A stretch of DNA of 64,000 nucleotides, taken from positions 582,902-646,901 of the forward strand of contig NZ_WKJK01000001.1 in the NCBI RefSeq assembly GCF_009674535.1, given 5' to 3'. The first letter of the stretch is position 1; every line of letters starts with the position of its first letter. This stretch comes from Duganella guangzhouensis (GTDB taxonomy: Bacteria > Pseudomonadota > Gammaproteobacteria > Burkholderiales > Burkholderiaceae_D). The translations under genes and the position numbers were made by a program. The notes below the pieces were generated by a model. That model had not been told where the DNA came from. It searched no databases and was given only the letters and a program-made list of their open reading frames with translations. This document shows positions 53,179 to 61,059 of the stretch, in pieces.

Positions 53179-54246
53179 TCAGATCGGCTTGCCGCAGGCG
53201 TAAGTCCAGCCCAGTTCGGCCATCGGGCGCGCCATCTGGCCCGATTCCAGCGCCTGGGCGCTGGCGGCGGTGCCGTCGACATAGCGTTTCATGATGCCTT
53301 GCATGATGCTCGCCAGCCGGAACATATTGAACGCCAGGTAGAAATTGAAGTCGGACAGCTGGATCGTCTTGCCGGTCCGTTCGGCATAGCGGGCGATGTA
53401 GTCCTGCTGGCTGGGGATGCCCAGCGCCGCCAGGTCGAGCCCGGCGATGCCGCGGAACTGGCCGGGCGGGATGTGCCAGCTCATGCAGTGGTAGGAAAAG
53501 TCGGCGAACGGATGGCCCAGCGTCGACAGTTCCCAGTCCAGCACCGCCAGAATGCGTGGCTCGGTCGGGTGGAACAGCAGGTTGTCGAGGCGGAAGTCGC
53601 CATGCACGATGGCGGTGTCGTCACCGGGCGGGATGTGGGCCGGCAGCCAGGCGATCAGCTGGTCCATGGCGGCGATGGTCTCGGTCTGCGAGGCCAGGTA
53701 TTGTTTGCTCCAGCGTTCGATCTGGCGCGCGAAGTAGTTGCCGGGCTTGCCGTAGTCGGCCAGGCCGATGGCGGCGTAGTCCACCGTGTGCAGCCGGGCC
53801 ATCACGCGGTTCATTTCATCGTAGATGGCGGCGCGCTCGGCCGGTGTCATGCCGGGCAGCGACTGGTCCCACAGCACCCGGCCCTCGACGAATTCCATCA
53901 CATAGAAGGCGCGCCCGATCACGCTTTCATCGGTGCACAGCGCGTACTGGCGGGCGGCCGGGAAGCCGTGTTGTTGCAGCGCGTCCATGACGCGGTATTC
54001 GCGTTCGATGGCGTGCGCCGACCGCAGCAGCTTGGCGGCCGGCGCCGGCTTGGTGCGCAATACGTAGTGCTGGCCGCCGACGCTGAGTTTGAAAGTGGGG
54101 TTGGACTGGCCGCCCTTGAACTGCGCCACCGTCAGCGCGCCGTCCGGATAGCCGTCCACATGCTGGCGCAGCCAGGCGTGGAGGGCGGCGGTATCGAACT
54201 GGTGGCGTGCCGACACCTCCTTGGTACCAATATATTCTTCAAACAT
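53179..54246 (-). CDS. Aminoglycoside-phosphotransferase-fold protein, ACAD10/11-like
   Basis: 355 residues. Kinase-like fold with LTVAQFKGGQSNPTFKLSVG (glycine loop), YVLRTKP (ATP lysine region), the catalytic loop VHGDFRLDNLLFHP and metal-binding VLDWELSTLGHPFADFSYH. This set matches the bacterial homologues of the ACAD10/ACAD11 N-terminal kinase, proposed to act on 4-hydroxyacyl-CoAs in beta-oxidation. An operator-like site before it resembles the one before the acyl-CoA dehydrogenase operon. ATAAGGAGACAGC precedes ATG 54246. Not an antibiotic resistance gene by context. Confidence 0.9.
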   Translation of the reverse strand: MFEEYIGTKEVSARHQFDTAALHAWLRQHVDGYPDGALTVAQFKGGQSNPTFKLSVGGQHYVLRTKPAPAAKLLRSAHAIEREYRVMDALQQHGFPAARQYALCTDESVIGRAFYVMEFVEGRVLWDQSLPGMTPAERAAIYDEMNRVMARLHTVDYAAIGLADYGKPGNYFARQIERWSKQYLASQTETIAAMDQLIAWLPAHIPPGDDTAIVHGDFRLDNLLFHPTEPRILAVLDWELSTLGHPFADFSYHCMSWHIPPGQFRGIAGLDLAALGIPSQQDYIARYAERTGKTIQLSDFNFYLAFNMFRLASIMQGIMKRYVDGTAASAQALESGQMARPMAELGWTYACGKPI

Positions 54247-54284
54247 GCTGTCTCCTTATAGGTATGACAGCCATTTTAGATTAA

Positions 54285-54304
54285 AAAAGTACGATTGTGC
54301 TTTT
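54285..54304 (-). promoter_or_regulatory. Palindromic operator-like site before the phosphotransferase gene
   Basis: AAAAGTACGATTGTGCTTTT, whose half sites are reverse complements at 8 of 10 positions. It shares TCGTGC/TTGTGC plus TTTT with the site at 45123-45142 ahead of the acyl-CoA dehydrogenases. The form fits TetR-family fatty-acid regulators of Betaproteobacteria. Confidence 0.45.
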
Positions 54305-54308
54305 AATC

Positions 54309-54872
54309 TCAGAAGAACACGGCGGTGCGCTGGATCACGCTGCCGTTGTTGGTGTAGGGGCTGGTGGCGCGCACCGAGCCGGTGTTGTATTTGCCGTCGT
54401 CCAGCTTGCTATCGACCTGTTCGGCGAACGAGTCCGGCAGGTTGTCGAGGCGTACGCCGTTGCCGCCGCGGCCGGCCACCACGTCGTTGTAGATGTAGAC
54501 CGCGCCGCCCTGGGCGCTGGTCATGAAGTCGGTGGTGCCGTTGAACGAGCCGGTGATAAAGCCGGACAGCGCCAGGTGCTGCGGCGCCAGCAGGTATTCG
54601 GAGATCTGGCCGTCGCCATTGCCGTTGCCGGTGGCGCCGGGCGCGTGCAACGTGCCTTGCACATCGTCGCCGGGCAGGGCGCGGAATTTATCCTGGTAGG
54701 CGTTGACGGCGGCGGTCAGCGAGGTCGATTGCTGAATGATGTTCTTGACGCGGGCGCTATCGATCAGCCCCTGGCCTTTCAAGACGCCACCCAGCAGCAG
54801 GCCGATGATGACCAGGACGATGGCGATTTCCACCAGGGTAAAGCCGCGTTGACGTACAGGATGATGGCGCAT
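54309..54872 (-). CDS. Type IV/II prepilin-like protein
   Basis: 187 residues. Prepilin leader with peptidase site and N-methylation motif: RQRGFTLVEIAIVLVIIGLL (cleavage after Gly, mature Phe1, Glu5). After the helix (ARVKNIIQQSTSLTAAVNAY) comes a Gly/Asn-rich head domain (GNGNGDGQISEYLLAPQHLA) with a Ca-binding-like Asp/Asn run. It is the last gene of the pilus operon and likely a minor or major pilin. No signature separates an MshA-type from an MshO-type role. Confidence 0.9.
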   Translation of the reverse strand: MRHHPVRQRGFTLVEIAIVLVIIGLLLGGVLKGQGLIDSARVKNIIQQSTSLTAAVNAYQDKFRALPGDDVQGTLHAPGATGNGNGDGQISEYLLAPQHLALSGFITGSFNGTTDFMTSAQGGAVYIYNDVVAGRGGNGVRLDNLPDSFAEQVDSKLDDGKYNTGSVRATSPYTNNGSVIQRTAVFF

Positions 54873-54914
54873 ATGAATTCCTTTCTGTTTTACTTGCGTA
54901 GTATAGCAAGCGGC

Positions 54915-55646
54915 CTAAGGCTTGTGGTCTTGCTTGTGGTCTGCGTTGAGTTGATCCAGCCGTCGCGCCAGGAACTGCAGTTCGTGCGGGTCGGTGATCT
55001 GGCCGCTTTGCAGCATGCCGCCGATCAGGGCGCGCGCGGCGTCGCGCTCGTTCATGTCTTCCGCGATGAAGATTTCCAGTTCGCGCGCCCACGGCGGCAC
55101 GCCGGCACCGGTGGCTTGTTGGCGGATGGCGGCGGCATAGCGGCGTGCCAGCGGCAGATCGTGCAAGCGGTGCTTGGCCACCAGCGCGGCATTGGCCAGC
55201 CAGGGCCAGCGGCGGTTGGGGTCTTCGGCGTAGCGGGCGTAGACGAAGTCCAGCATCTGGCGCGCCCGCACCGGATCGGTGACGGCGCCATACACTTCGC
55301 TGGCCGCCAGCAGCGGGTACTGGCCGCGCGGGTCGAGGTCGAGCACGCGCTGCAGCCAGCCGATGACGCGGCCGTAATCCAGTTCGCGCCAGGCGATGCT
55401 GACGCCGGCCTGTTCGTCGAAGCCCTGCACGTACAGCATGGTGGCTTTGGACAGCGCCACCGGATCGCCCAGCGCGGCCAGTTGCAGCGCGGCCAGCGAG
55501 GGCGCTGGCGGCAGGTCGTGTGCGTGGGCGCGCGGCGACGCCTGCTTGGCCTGCCAGCCGATCTGCGCCGCCAGCGCGAGCAGCACTGCCAGCAGCACGT
55601 GGCGCGGCGCGCTGCGCTGTGTGGATGGCGGTGGGGCGGCGCGCAT
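54915..55646 (-). CDS. Membrane-anchored helical-repeat (TPR-like) protein
   Basis: 243 residues. An N-terminal helix (RHVLLAVLLALAAQIGWQAK) is followed by paired amphipathic helices resembling degenerate TPR or Sel1 repeats (VIGWLQRVLDLDPRGQYPLL; ARQMLDFVYARYAEDPNRRW; ALIGGMLQSGQITDPHELQF). No enzyme motif. Gene order places it in the pilus operon between an ABC permease (8 bases upstream) and a prepilin, so a scaffolding role is possible but unproven. Confidence 0.7.
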   Translation of the reverse strand: MRAAPPPSTQRSAPRHVLLAVLLALAAQIGWQAKQASPRAHAHDLPPAPSLAALQLAALGDPVALSKATMLYVQGFDEQAGVSIAWRELDYGRVIGWLQRVLDLDPRGQYPLLAASEVYGAVTDPVRARQMLDFVYARYAEDPNRRWPWLANAALVAKHRLHDLPLARRYAAAIRQQATGAGVPPWARELEIFIAEDMNERDAARALIGGMLQSGQITDPHELQFLARRLDQLNADHKQDHKP

Positions 55647-55654
55647 CGCTGGCC

Positions 55655-56422
55655 TCAGATGTTTTTACGATGCAGGTCGAACAGCGCGGCGGCGCTCAGC
55701 AGCGTCACGTAAAGAGCGGTTTGCGCCGCCACCAGGCCGGCGTCGGCGCCGCTGCCGCTGTGGTAGACCAGCCAGTCGCTGCGCGTGAACTGATCCAGAT
55801 GCGGCAGCAGCAGCGCCAGGCCGTCGATGCCGGCGTCAAGTGCCTGCTGGCCGCCGCTGTGCGCGCCGGCGGCGCCATGTCCCAGCAATTGCAGCGTGCC
55901 GATCACGCGCGCCAGCAGATAAAACGCGAACGCCGCCGCCAGCGCCGGCAACACCTGGCTCAGGGTCAGCATGCACAACACGCTGAACGCCGCCACGATC
56001 CAGCATTCGCACAGCAGCGAAAAACCCCACAGCGCGGCTTGCGCCGGCGGTGCGAAAAACAGTCCCAGGCCGCCGAACAGCAGCGCTGGCAGCAGCGCCA
56101 GCGCGCCGAAGCCGGCCAGCTTGCCGGCCAGGTAGGTGGCGCGCGGCAGCGGCAAGGCCAGCAGCAGTTCCAGTCCCTTGTCGCTGGCCTCGCGCGCCAT
56201 GCTGGTGATGACGAAGGTGGCGACCAAAAACACCGCCGCCAGCCGCAGCAGCGCGCCCATCAGCGCGGCCTGCAACTGGCGGCTCTCGGTCAGCGCCAGT
56301 TCATTCAGAAAGCCGCTGAGCGCGACCGCGCCGGCCGCCATCAGCAGCAACAGCCACAGCAGCCGGTTGCGCAGCGCTTCCAGCAGCGTGTAGCGGGCGA
56401 TGGTTAGTGCCGGGCGCATCAT
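55655..56422 (-). CDS. ABC-2-type transporter permease
   Basis: 255 residues with six predicted helices. TIARYTLLEALRNRLLWLLL at the start, then AREASDKGLELLLALPLPRA, then TYLAGKLAGFGALALL, is the classic ABC-2/NosY-like permease pattern. Its start overlaps the stop of the upstream prepilin gene (ATGA), so it belongs to the pilus transcript. No ABC ATPase is encoded in the window, so its ATP-binding partner must be elsewhere. An ABC permease is not a normal MSHA component. Confidence 0.85.
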   Translation of the reverse strand: MMRPALTIARYTLLEALRNRLLWLLLLMAAGAVALSGFLNELALTESRQLQAALMGALLRLAAVFLVATFVITSMAREASDKGLELLLALPLPRATYLAGKLAGFGALALLPALLFGGLGLFFAPPAQAALWGFSLLCECWIVAAFSVLCMLTLSQVLPALAAAFAFYLLARVIGTLQLLGHGAAGAHSGGQQALDAGIDGLALLLPHLDQFTRSDWLVYHSGSGADAGLVAAQTALYVTLLSAAALFDLHRKNI

Positions 56423-57129
56423 GGCAAGCGTTGCGCCGCCACCATGCGGTTGTACAGGATGTTCGGCGAGATCCAGATAATCATGTCGTCGAAGGCGCCG
56501 CCGGGAGCGCGCGCGTCTTCGGCGGTGTCGCGCATGATCAGTGCGGTGCCGTCGCTTTGCAGATTGGTCTTTTCGTCGGCATTGCCCTGGCCGGCGTCGG
56601 CCACCACGGTGTTCTGGTCGCTGATGGCGCCGTAACCATTGTGGCCAAACGAAATCACGGCAGCCGGGATGTCGGCCATGCCGGTTGCGGCCACCAACTG
56701 GCCATTGATGCTGCGGGTGGCGATGGTGATGTCGCGCTTGGTCTTCAGTGTAAACAGGGTGGCGGAGTCGGCAAACGCTGGCGTGACGGTGTAGGCCAGC
56801 AAGCGGTTCCAGCCATCCAGCCGGCCGACGCCCAGGGTGGCCCAGGGCAGGAAGCCATAGCGTTTGTTGCAGACGTTGCCGGTGCGGTCTTCCAGGCCGT
56901 TGGTGGACGAGATGGCGGGGCAGGGCAGGTAACCGTTTTGCAGCGCGTAACCCATCAGCGCTTCGCGCGCTTCGTCCATGGTGCGGCGGGTGTCGCTGAC
57001 GCGGCGTTGCTCCAGCTGAGACGACAGCGGGGCGATCAGGCCGCCGATCATCAGGCCGACGATCAGCAGCACGATGGCGATTTCCACCAGCGTGAAGCCG
57101 GCCTGGCGGCGCGCGGGGTTATGGTTCAT
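56419..57129 (-). CDS. Type IV/II prepilin-like protein
   Basis: 236 residues from ATG 57129 (another ATG 6 bases upstream is possible). Prepilin motif RRQAGFTLVEIAIVLLIVGL with Glu5, then a head domain with LPCPAISSTNGLEDRTGNVC, a Cys pair probably forming a disulfide, as in MshO/PulG-like minor pilins. It overlaps the stop of the MshK-like gene by 11 bases and the ABC permease start by 4, so translational coupling on both sides is likely. Confidence 0.88.
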   Translation of the reverse strand: MNHNPARRQAGFTLVEIAIVLLIVGLMIGGLIAPLSSQLEQRRVSDTRRTMDEAREALMGYALQNGYLPCPAISSTNGLEDRTGNVCNKRYGFLPWATLGVGRLDGWNRLLAYTVTPAFADSATLFTLKTKRDITIATRSINGQLVAATGMADIPAAVISFGHNGYGAISDQNTVVADAGQGNADEKTNLQSDGTALIMRDTAEDARAPGGAFDDMIIWISPNILYNRMVAAQRLP

Positions 57130-57601
57130 TGACATCCTTGATGCGGCCTTCGTTCAGATCGTAGCGCTGGCCGGCCTTCAGTGTGACCTTGCGGCCGGAT
57201 GGCAGCGTGACGGTGATGTTTGGCGTGGTGGTGCTGCTGCCGCGTTGCGGCAAGTTGTTCAGCCATACCGTGGTCTGGTTGTCGCCGCGCCGCAGGATGC
57301 CGTTCATGACCAGGGTCGACGCGGCTGCTGGTGCGCCACCTTGCGCGGCACCTGCCGCACCTGGCACGCCCGGTGGCCCGTTGTCCGGCATGGCGCCGGC
57401 GGGCGGACCGCCTGGCGTGCCAGGTGCGGGTTGCTGGCCTGGCGAGTTGGGCGCCAGCGCGGCGGAGGTGCCCCGGCCGGTTTCCATGGCGGCGCGCTCG
57501 GCCGGCGTCGAGAATAAACGCCCCATGCTGACCTGGGCGCCGGCCGGCACCGGCGATGTCGCCAGCGCTGCCAGCAGCAGCGCAGCTGCGCGCCGCATCA
57601 T
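57119..57601 (-). CDS. MshK-like pilus assembly protein
   Basis: 160 residues with a signal peptide (MMRRAAALLLAALATSPVPA). The centre is Pro/Gly/Ala-rich and low complexity. The C-terminal 65 residues are conserved-looking: VMNGILRRGDNQTTVWLNNL, then VTLPSGRKVTLKAGQRYDL, resembling the GspC/MshK HR-like module that contacts the secretin. Position after MshJ-like fits the mshIJK order. The start overlaps the upstream stop (ATGA). Identification rests on order plus this module. Confidence 0.7.
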   Translation of the reverse strand: MMRRAAALLLAALATSPVPAGAQVSMGRLFSTPAERAAMETGRGTSAALAPNSPGQQPAPGTPGGPPAGAMPDNGPPGVPGAAGAAQGGAPAAASTLVMNGILRRGDNQTTVWLNNLPQRGSSTTTPNITVTLPSGRKVTLKAGQRYDLNEGRIKDVNEP

Positions 57602-58278
57602 GATTTGCCTTTCGGCGGCGGCAGCGCCGCCACGCGCGGCGCCTTGGGCGCGGTATTCAGCGTGATCCAGTTCAAGGTACAGTCGGCGCCCAGCGTGGCC
57701 GCGCCCGGCGTGCCCGCCACCACGCCCAGCCGCTTGATCGAGCAATCCTGCACCGCGTAAAAGCCGCGCGAACGCAAATCCTGGAAGAAGTTGAACAGAT
57801 CCAGCTCGTGCAGCAGTTCCATGTGCAGCCGCATGCGACTGCCGCGCAGCTGAAACTCGCCCAGATCCAGCGGCGCTTCCAGCTGCACCGGCTGCTGCGG
57901 TTCGATTTCGTAGCTGAGCGGCGGTAGCTTGAGATTTTCCTGGGTCTGACGAATTGCGTCCAGCCAATCCAGGCGGCGTTCGTCGCCTATCATGCCGCGC
58001 TGGCGCAGTTCAATGAAACGCTGCTGGAAGTTGCGGATGTCGCGCTTTTCGTTGTCCACCTGCGCATAGACCGAATTGGCGGCATCGCGCGTGCGCTGGC
58101 TTTGTTCCAGCTGCGTCTCGGCCTCGTGCAATTTCACCTCGCTCAGCAGCACGCCGGTGGTGGCGATGGTGATCGCCCCCAGCAGCGTCAAGGTCGCGGT
58201 GCGTATCAACCCAAACTCGTTGACCCAGTAGGGCAGCGCGATGGTGGTGGCGGCTTTCTTTTTCGGATTGGCGTTCAT
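57598..58278 (-). CDS. MshJ/GspM-like inner-membrane protein
   Basis: 226 residues. A short basic cytoplasmic start (MNANPKKKAATTIALPYWVN), one TM helix (TLTLLGAITIATTGVLLSEV), then a long periplasmic coiled-coil (LHEAETQLEQSQRTRDAANS) and an alpha/beta domain (RMRLHMELLHELDLFNFFQD). This is the layout of GspM, PilO and MshJ, which link the ATPase platform to the pseudopilus. ATG 58278 is chosen as it overlaps the previous stop (ATGA). Neighbour order N-E-G-I-J-K supports MshJ. Confidence 0.75.
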   Translation of the reverse strand: MNANPKKKAATTIALPYWVNEFGLIRTATLTLLGAITIATTGVLLSEVKLHEAETQLEQSQRTRDAANSVYAQVDNEKRDIRNFQQRFIELRQRGMIGDERRLDWLDAIRQTQENLKLPPLSYEIEPQQPVQLEAPLDLGEFQLRGSRMRLHMELLHELDLFNFFQDLRSRGFYAVQDCSIKRLGVVAGTPGAATLGADCTLNWITLNTAPKAPRVAALPPPKGKS

Positions 58279-59849
58279 GGCTTCCACACCAGGTTCAATG
58301 TGAATTTGGCGTGGCCGGGCGCGGCCACCTGGGTGCCGGCCTTGCCGCTCAGCTTGACCGAGGAACGGGTATCGACCGGCGGTGTTTCCACTTCCACCGT
58401 CATGCGTGGGTGCCGTGCCAGCGCCTGCGCGAACTGGTTCATGCTATCGACCGCGTTGCGGTAATCGTCCTGCGCGCCACTCACTTCCGCCTCCAGCACC
58501 AGGATCTGCGGCGCCCGTGTCGGAATCCCGGCCACCAGCGATGAAATCGGCGCGGCCTGAGTCTCATCCTGACCCGGCGCCGGCGCGGCGGCGGTCGGCA
58601 CGGCGACCTTCCAGTCCAGCTGCAGCAGACGGATCTGTGGCGTACCCTCCAGCGCCTGGCTGACCACGGTGGCCATGCCCAGCGGCGTGGCCGATTGCGT
58701 GACCAGCATGCGCTCGACGCTGACCGCCGCCCGCATATTGGCGGTGCTGGTCACGCGCGGCGGCATTTCCGCCATCACCGCGCGATAGCGCCGGTCTAAC
58801 TGCGTCGCCTCGGCGTTCAGGCGCGCGCTGTCGCCTTCGGCCTGGTGCTGCTGCCACAGATTGAGCCCGGTCCAGGCCGCGCAACTGAGCGTCAGCGCGG
58901 TGCTGATCGCATACAGATTGACCCGCGCCCGCCACAGTTTGTAATAGCGCTGCCAGGCGCCCAGCGAATAATGGCTGGCCGGTTCGCGCCGCGCCAGCAT
59001 CGCCAGCAGCAGCGGTTCGGTCATCTGGGCGCCCAGCTCACGCGCCTTGCCATCCTCGGTCTTCAGGCCGACGGTGGCGGCCACCGATTCCAGCGTCAGG
59101 AAATGAAACTCGGTTTCCGCGCCATCCTCGCATTGCGCGTCCAGCGCGGCGCTGTCGGCGGCCGGCACGATCGCCAGCGCGTGCAGCACATTGCCACGGC
59201 CGACCAGGCGCTGGCTGGTCAGGAATTGCTGGGTCTTGGCGGTTTCGGCGCCGATGTCGACCGGATTGCCATCGCGGTCGATGGCCGGCGTCAGGCGCGA
59301 GAACTTCAACATGCCTTTCTGGAAGTAGCTCTGGCGCCAGCCGGCCGACTGCTGCGTCACCAGCAGCAGGTGTTCCTGGCGCAGGCGCAGCTTGTGCACC
59401 AGATCCTCGCTCAGCAGCGTGGTCGAATACAGCCCGGCCAGCGGCATGCGCAGCTGTTCCAATGCCTCCACCCACGGCTGCACCGCCGACGGATTGGTCA
59501 GCGCTGACAGCAACACCTGGTCGTCGCGGCGGCCGTCGGCGTCGCGGCCCTGTACTTCGTGGTGGCGGAACGGCGTCTCGCGGTACTGCTGCTGCAAGCG
59601 GCGCTGCAGCAGCTTGCGGCCGGCGCTGCCGCCCACGTGCGGCGTGGTCACGCGCTGGAAGTCTTCCTCGATCAAGTCGGTCATCAGATAGACCGGCGCG
59701 GCGCGATGATGGCTGTCGATGTAGTCCATGAAATCATCGATGCCGCCACGGTTGTTGACGAAGCAGGTGCCGCCGATCAGCCGCCCGCCGGCCCATTCGT
59801 AGGCACATAGCTGGTCGCTGGTCAGATAGAGTAAATGTTTGGTGAACAC
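58275..59849 (-). CDS. MshI/GspL-like protein (actin-fold platform plus PilN-like part)
   Basis: 524 residues. The N-terminal 320 residues look like the PilM/GspL actin-like cytoplasmic domain (LAGLYSTTLLSEDLVHKLRL; LLLVTQQSAGWRQSYFQKGM). One TM (about 325-350; ARVNLYAISTALTLSCAAWT) is followed by a periplasmic coiled-coil and a ferredoxin-like region near the C terminus (ARHPRMTVEVETPPVDTRSS). It would dock the GspE-like ATPase at the membrane. It is longer than typical MshI, suggesting fused PilM and PilN functions. Confidence 0.72.
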   Translation of the reverse strand: MFTKHLLYLTSDQLCAYEWAGGRLIGGTCFVNNRGGIDDFMDYIDSHHRAAPVYLMTDLIEEDFQRVTTPHVGGSAGRKLLQRRLQQQYRETPFRHHEVQGRDADGRRDDQVLLSALTNPSAVQPWVEALEQLRMPLAGLYSTTLLSEDLVHKLRLRQEHLLLVTQQSAGWRQSYFQKGMLKFSRLTPAIDRDGNPVDIGAETAKTQQFLTSQRLVGRGNVLHALAIVPAADSAALDAQCEDGAETEFHFLTLESVAATVGLKTEDGKARELGAQMTEPLLLAMLARREPASHYSLGAWQRYYKLWRARVNLYAISTALTLSCAAWTGLNLWQQHQAEGDSARLNAEATQLDRRYRAVMAEMPPRVTSTANMRAAVSVERMLVTQSATPLGMATVVSQALEGTPQIRLLQLDWKVAVPTAAAPAPGQDETQAAPISSLVAGIPTRAPQILVLEAEVSGAQDDYRNAVDSMNQFAQALARHPRMTVEVETPPVDTRSSVKLSGKAGTQVAAPGHAKFTLNLVWKP

Positions 59850-59856
59850 GGCGGCC

Positions 59857-61059
59857 TCAGGTCCTGATCTTGCTGATCGTATCGTAAATCGGCCCCATCA
59901 CCGACAGCATGATCCAGCCCACCATCACGCCCAGCACCACGGTGATGGCCGGTTCGATCATCGACTGCACTTTCTCGATCATCTCCTTCACTTCGCGGTT
60001 GTAGAAGTAGCTGACGTTATGCAGCGCGCCGTCCAGCGCGCCGGTCGACTCGCCCACCTTGAGCATGCGGATCACCAGCGGCGGGAAGATGCCGGTATTC
60101 TGGAACGCGGCGGTAATCCCGGTGCCCTCGGAGATCTGCTGCGCGGCGCGGCGCAGCCCGGCCGCCACCACGCGGTTGCCGACGATGCCCTCGGACAGGC
60201 GGATGCATTCGAGGATGGTGATGCCGGACGCGTACATCATGGCGAAGAAGGTGGCGAAGCGCGCCAGAATGATCTTGTGCAGCACCGGTCCCACCATCCA
60301 CACCCGCAGCTTCATGGCGTCGGCGGTGTAGCGCGCCTGCTCGCTGCGCGCCAGCCAGGCGCGCGCGCCGAAGAAACCCACCACCGGTATGGCGATCATC
60401 AGATACCAGTAATTGATGAAAATATTGGAGACGAAGATCAGCGCCTTGGTGTGCAGTGGCAGCGTATTGCCCATGTTCTTGACGAAGGAGGTCAGCTGCG
60501 GCACCAGGTAGATCATCAGGAAGAACATCACGCCGGTGACAAACAGGCCGACGGCGGCCGGGTACATCACGATTTTCCTGGTCTGCGAGGCCAGTTCGTC
60601 CTGCCACTTCAGTGTCTCCGACAGATTCTTGAACACCTCGCCCAGCTTGCCGCTTTGCTCGCCGGCGGTAATCAGGCTGGTGAAGGTGAGGTCGAACACT
60701 TCCGGGTATTCGGCCATGGCGGCCGACAGCTGCTTGCCGCCCTCGATATTCTCGATCAGGCCGGTGATCATCTCGCGGAAGCGCGGATGGTCGATGCTTT
60801 CGCGCAGATCGTTCAAGCCATCCAGAATCGGCACGCCGGCGCCGGTCATCTGCTCCATGTGGAAGCAGAAGTTGATCAAGTCCTTGCGGGTGATGACGCG
60901 CTTGATGGCGATCACCTTGGCGCGCGAAACGCGGCAATCGATCAGGTCCAGCCCCATGCGGTGCAGGCGCAGCTCCAGATCCGGCTCGTTGGCGGCATCC
61001 ATATTGCCCGGCTGGATATGGCCGGTGGCGTCCATCGCGCGGTAGAGATATTGCGGCAT
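59857..61059 (-). CDS. Type II secretion/type IV pilus platform protein F (MshG/PilC/GspF)
   Basis: 400 residues with two GspF domains, each a helical bundle with a TM segment: DLINFCFHMEQMTGAGVPIL then DGLNDLRESIDHPRFREMIT in the first copy, and RFATFFAMMYASGITILECI in the second. Three TM helices in total, ending GVMVGWIMLSVMGPIYDTIS. It forms the rotating inner-membrane platform on which the ATPase acts. The start shares one base with the stop of the ATPase gene. The role as MshG is from gene order. Confidence 0.93.
   Translation of the reverse strand: MPQYLYRAMDATGHIQPGNMDAANEPDLELRLHRMGLDLIDCRVSRAKVIAIKRVITRKDLINFCFHMEQMTGAGVPILDGLNDLRESIDHPRFREMITGLIENIEGGKQLSAAMAEYPEVFDLTFTSLITAGEQSGKLGEVFKNLSETLKWQDELASQTRKIVMYPAAVGLFVTGVMFFLMIYLVPQLTSFVKNMGNTLPLHTKALIFVSNIFINYWYLMIAIPVVGFFGARAWLARSEQARYTADAMKLRVWMVGPVLHKIILARFATFFAMMYASGITILECIRLSEGIVGNRVVAAGLRRAAQQISEGTGITAAFQNTGIFPPLVIRMLKVGESTGALDGALHNVSYFYNREVKEMIEKVQSMIEPAITVVLGVMVGWIMLSVMGPIYDTISKIRT

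Noticed and set aside
53179..54246. Aminoglycoside resistance gene
   Set aside because: The kinase fold is shared, but the sequence and beta-oxidation-like operator match ACAD10/11-type phosphotransferases rather than resistance enzymes.
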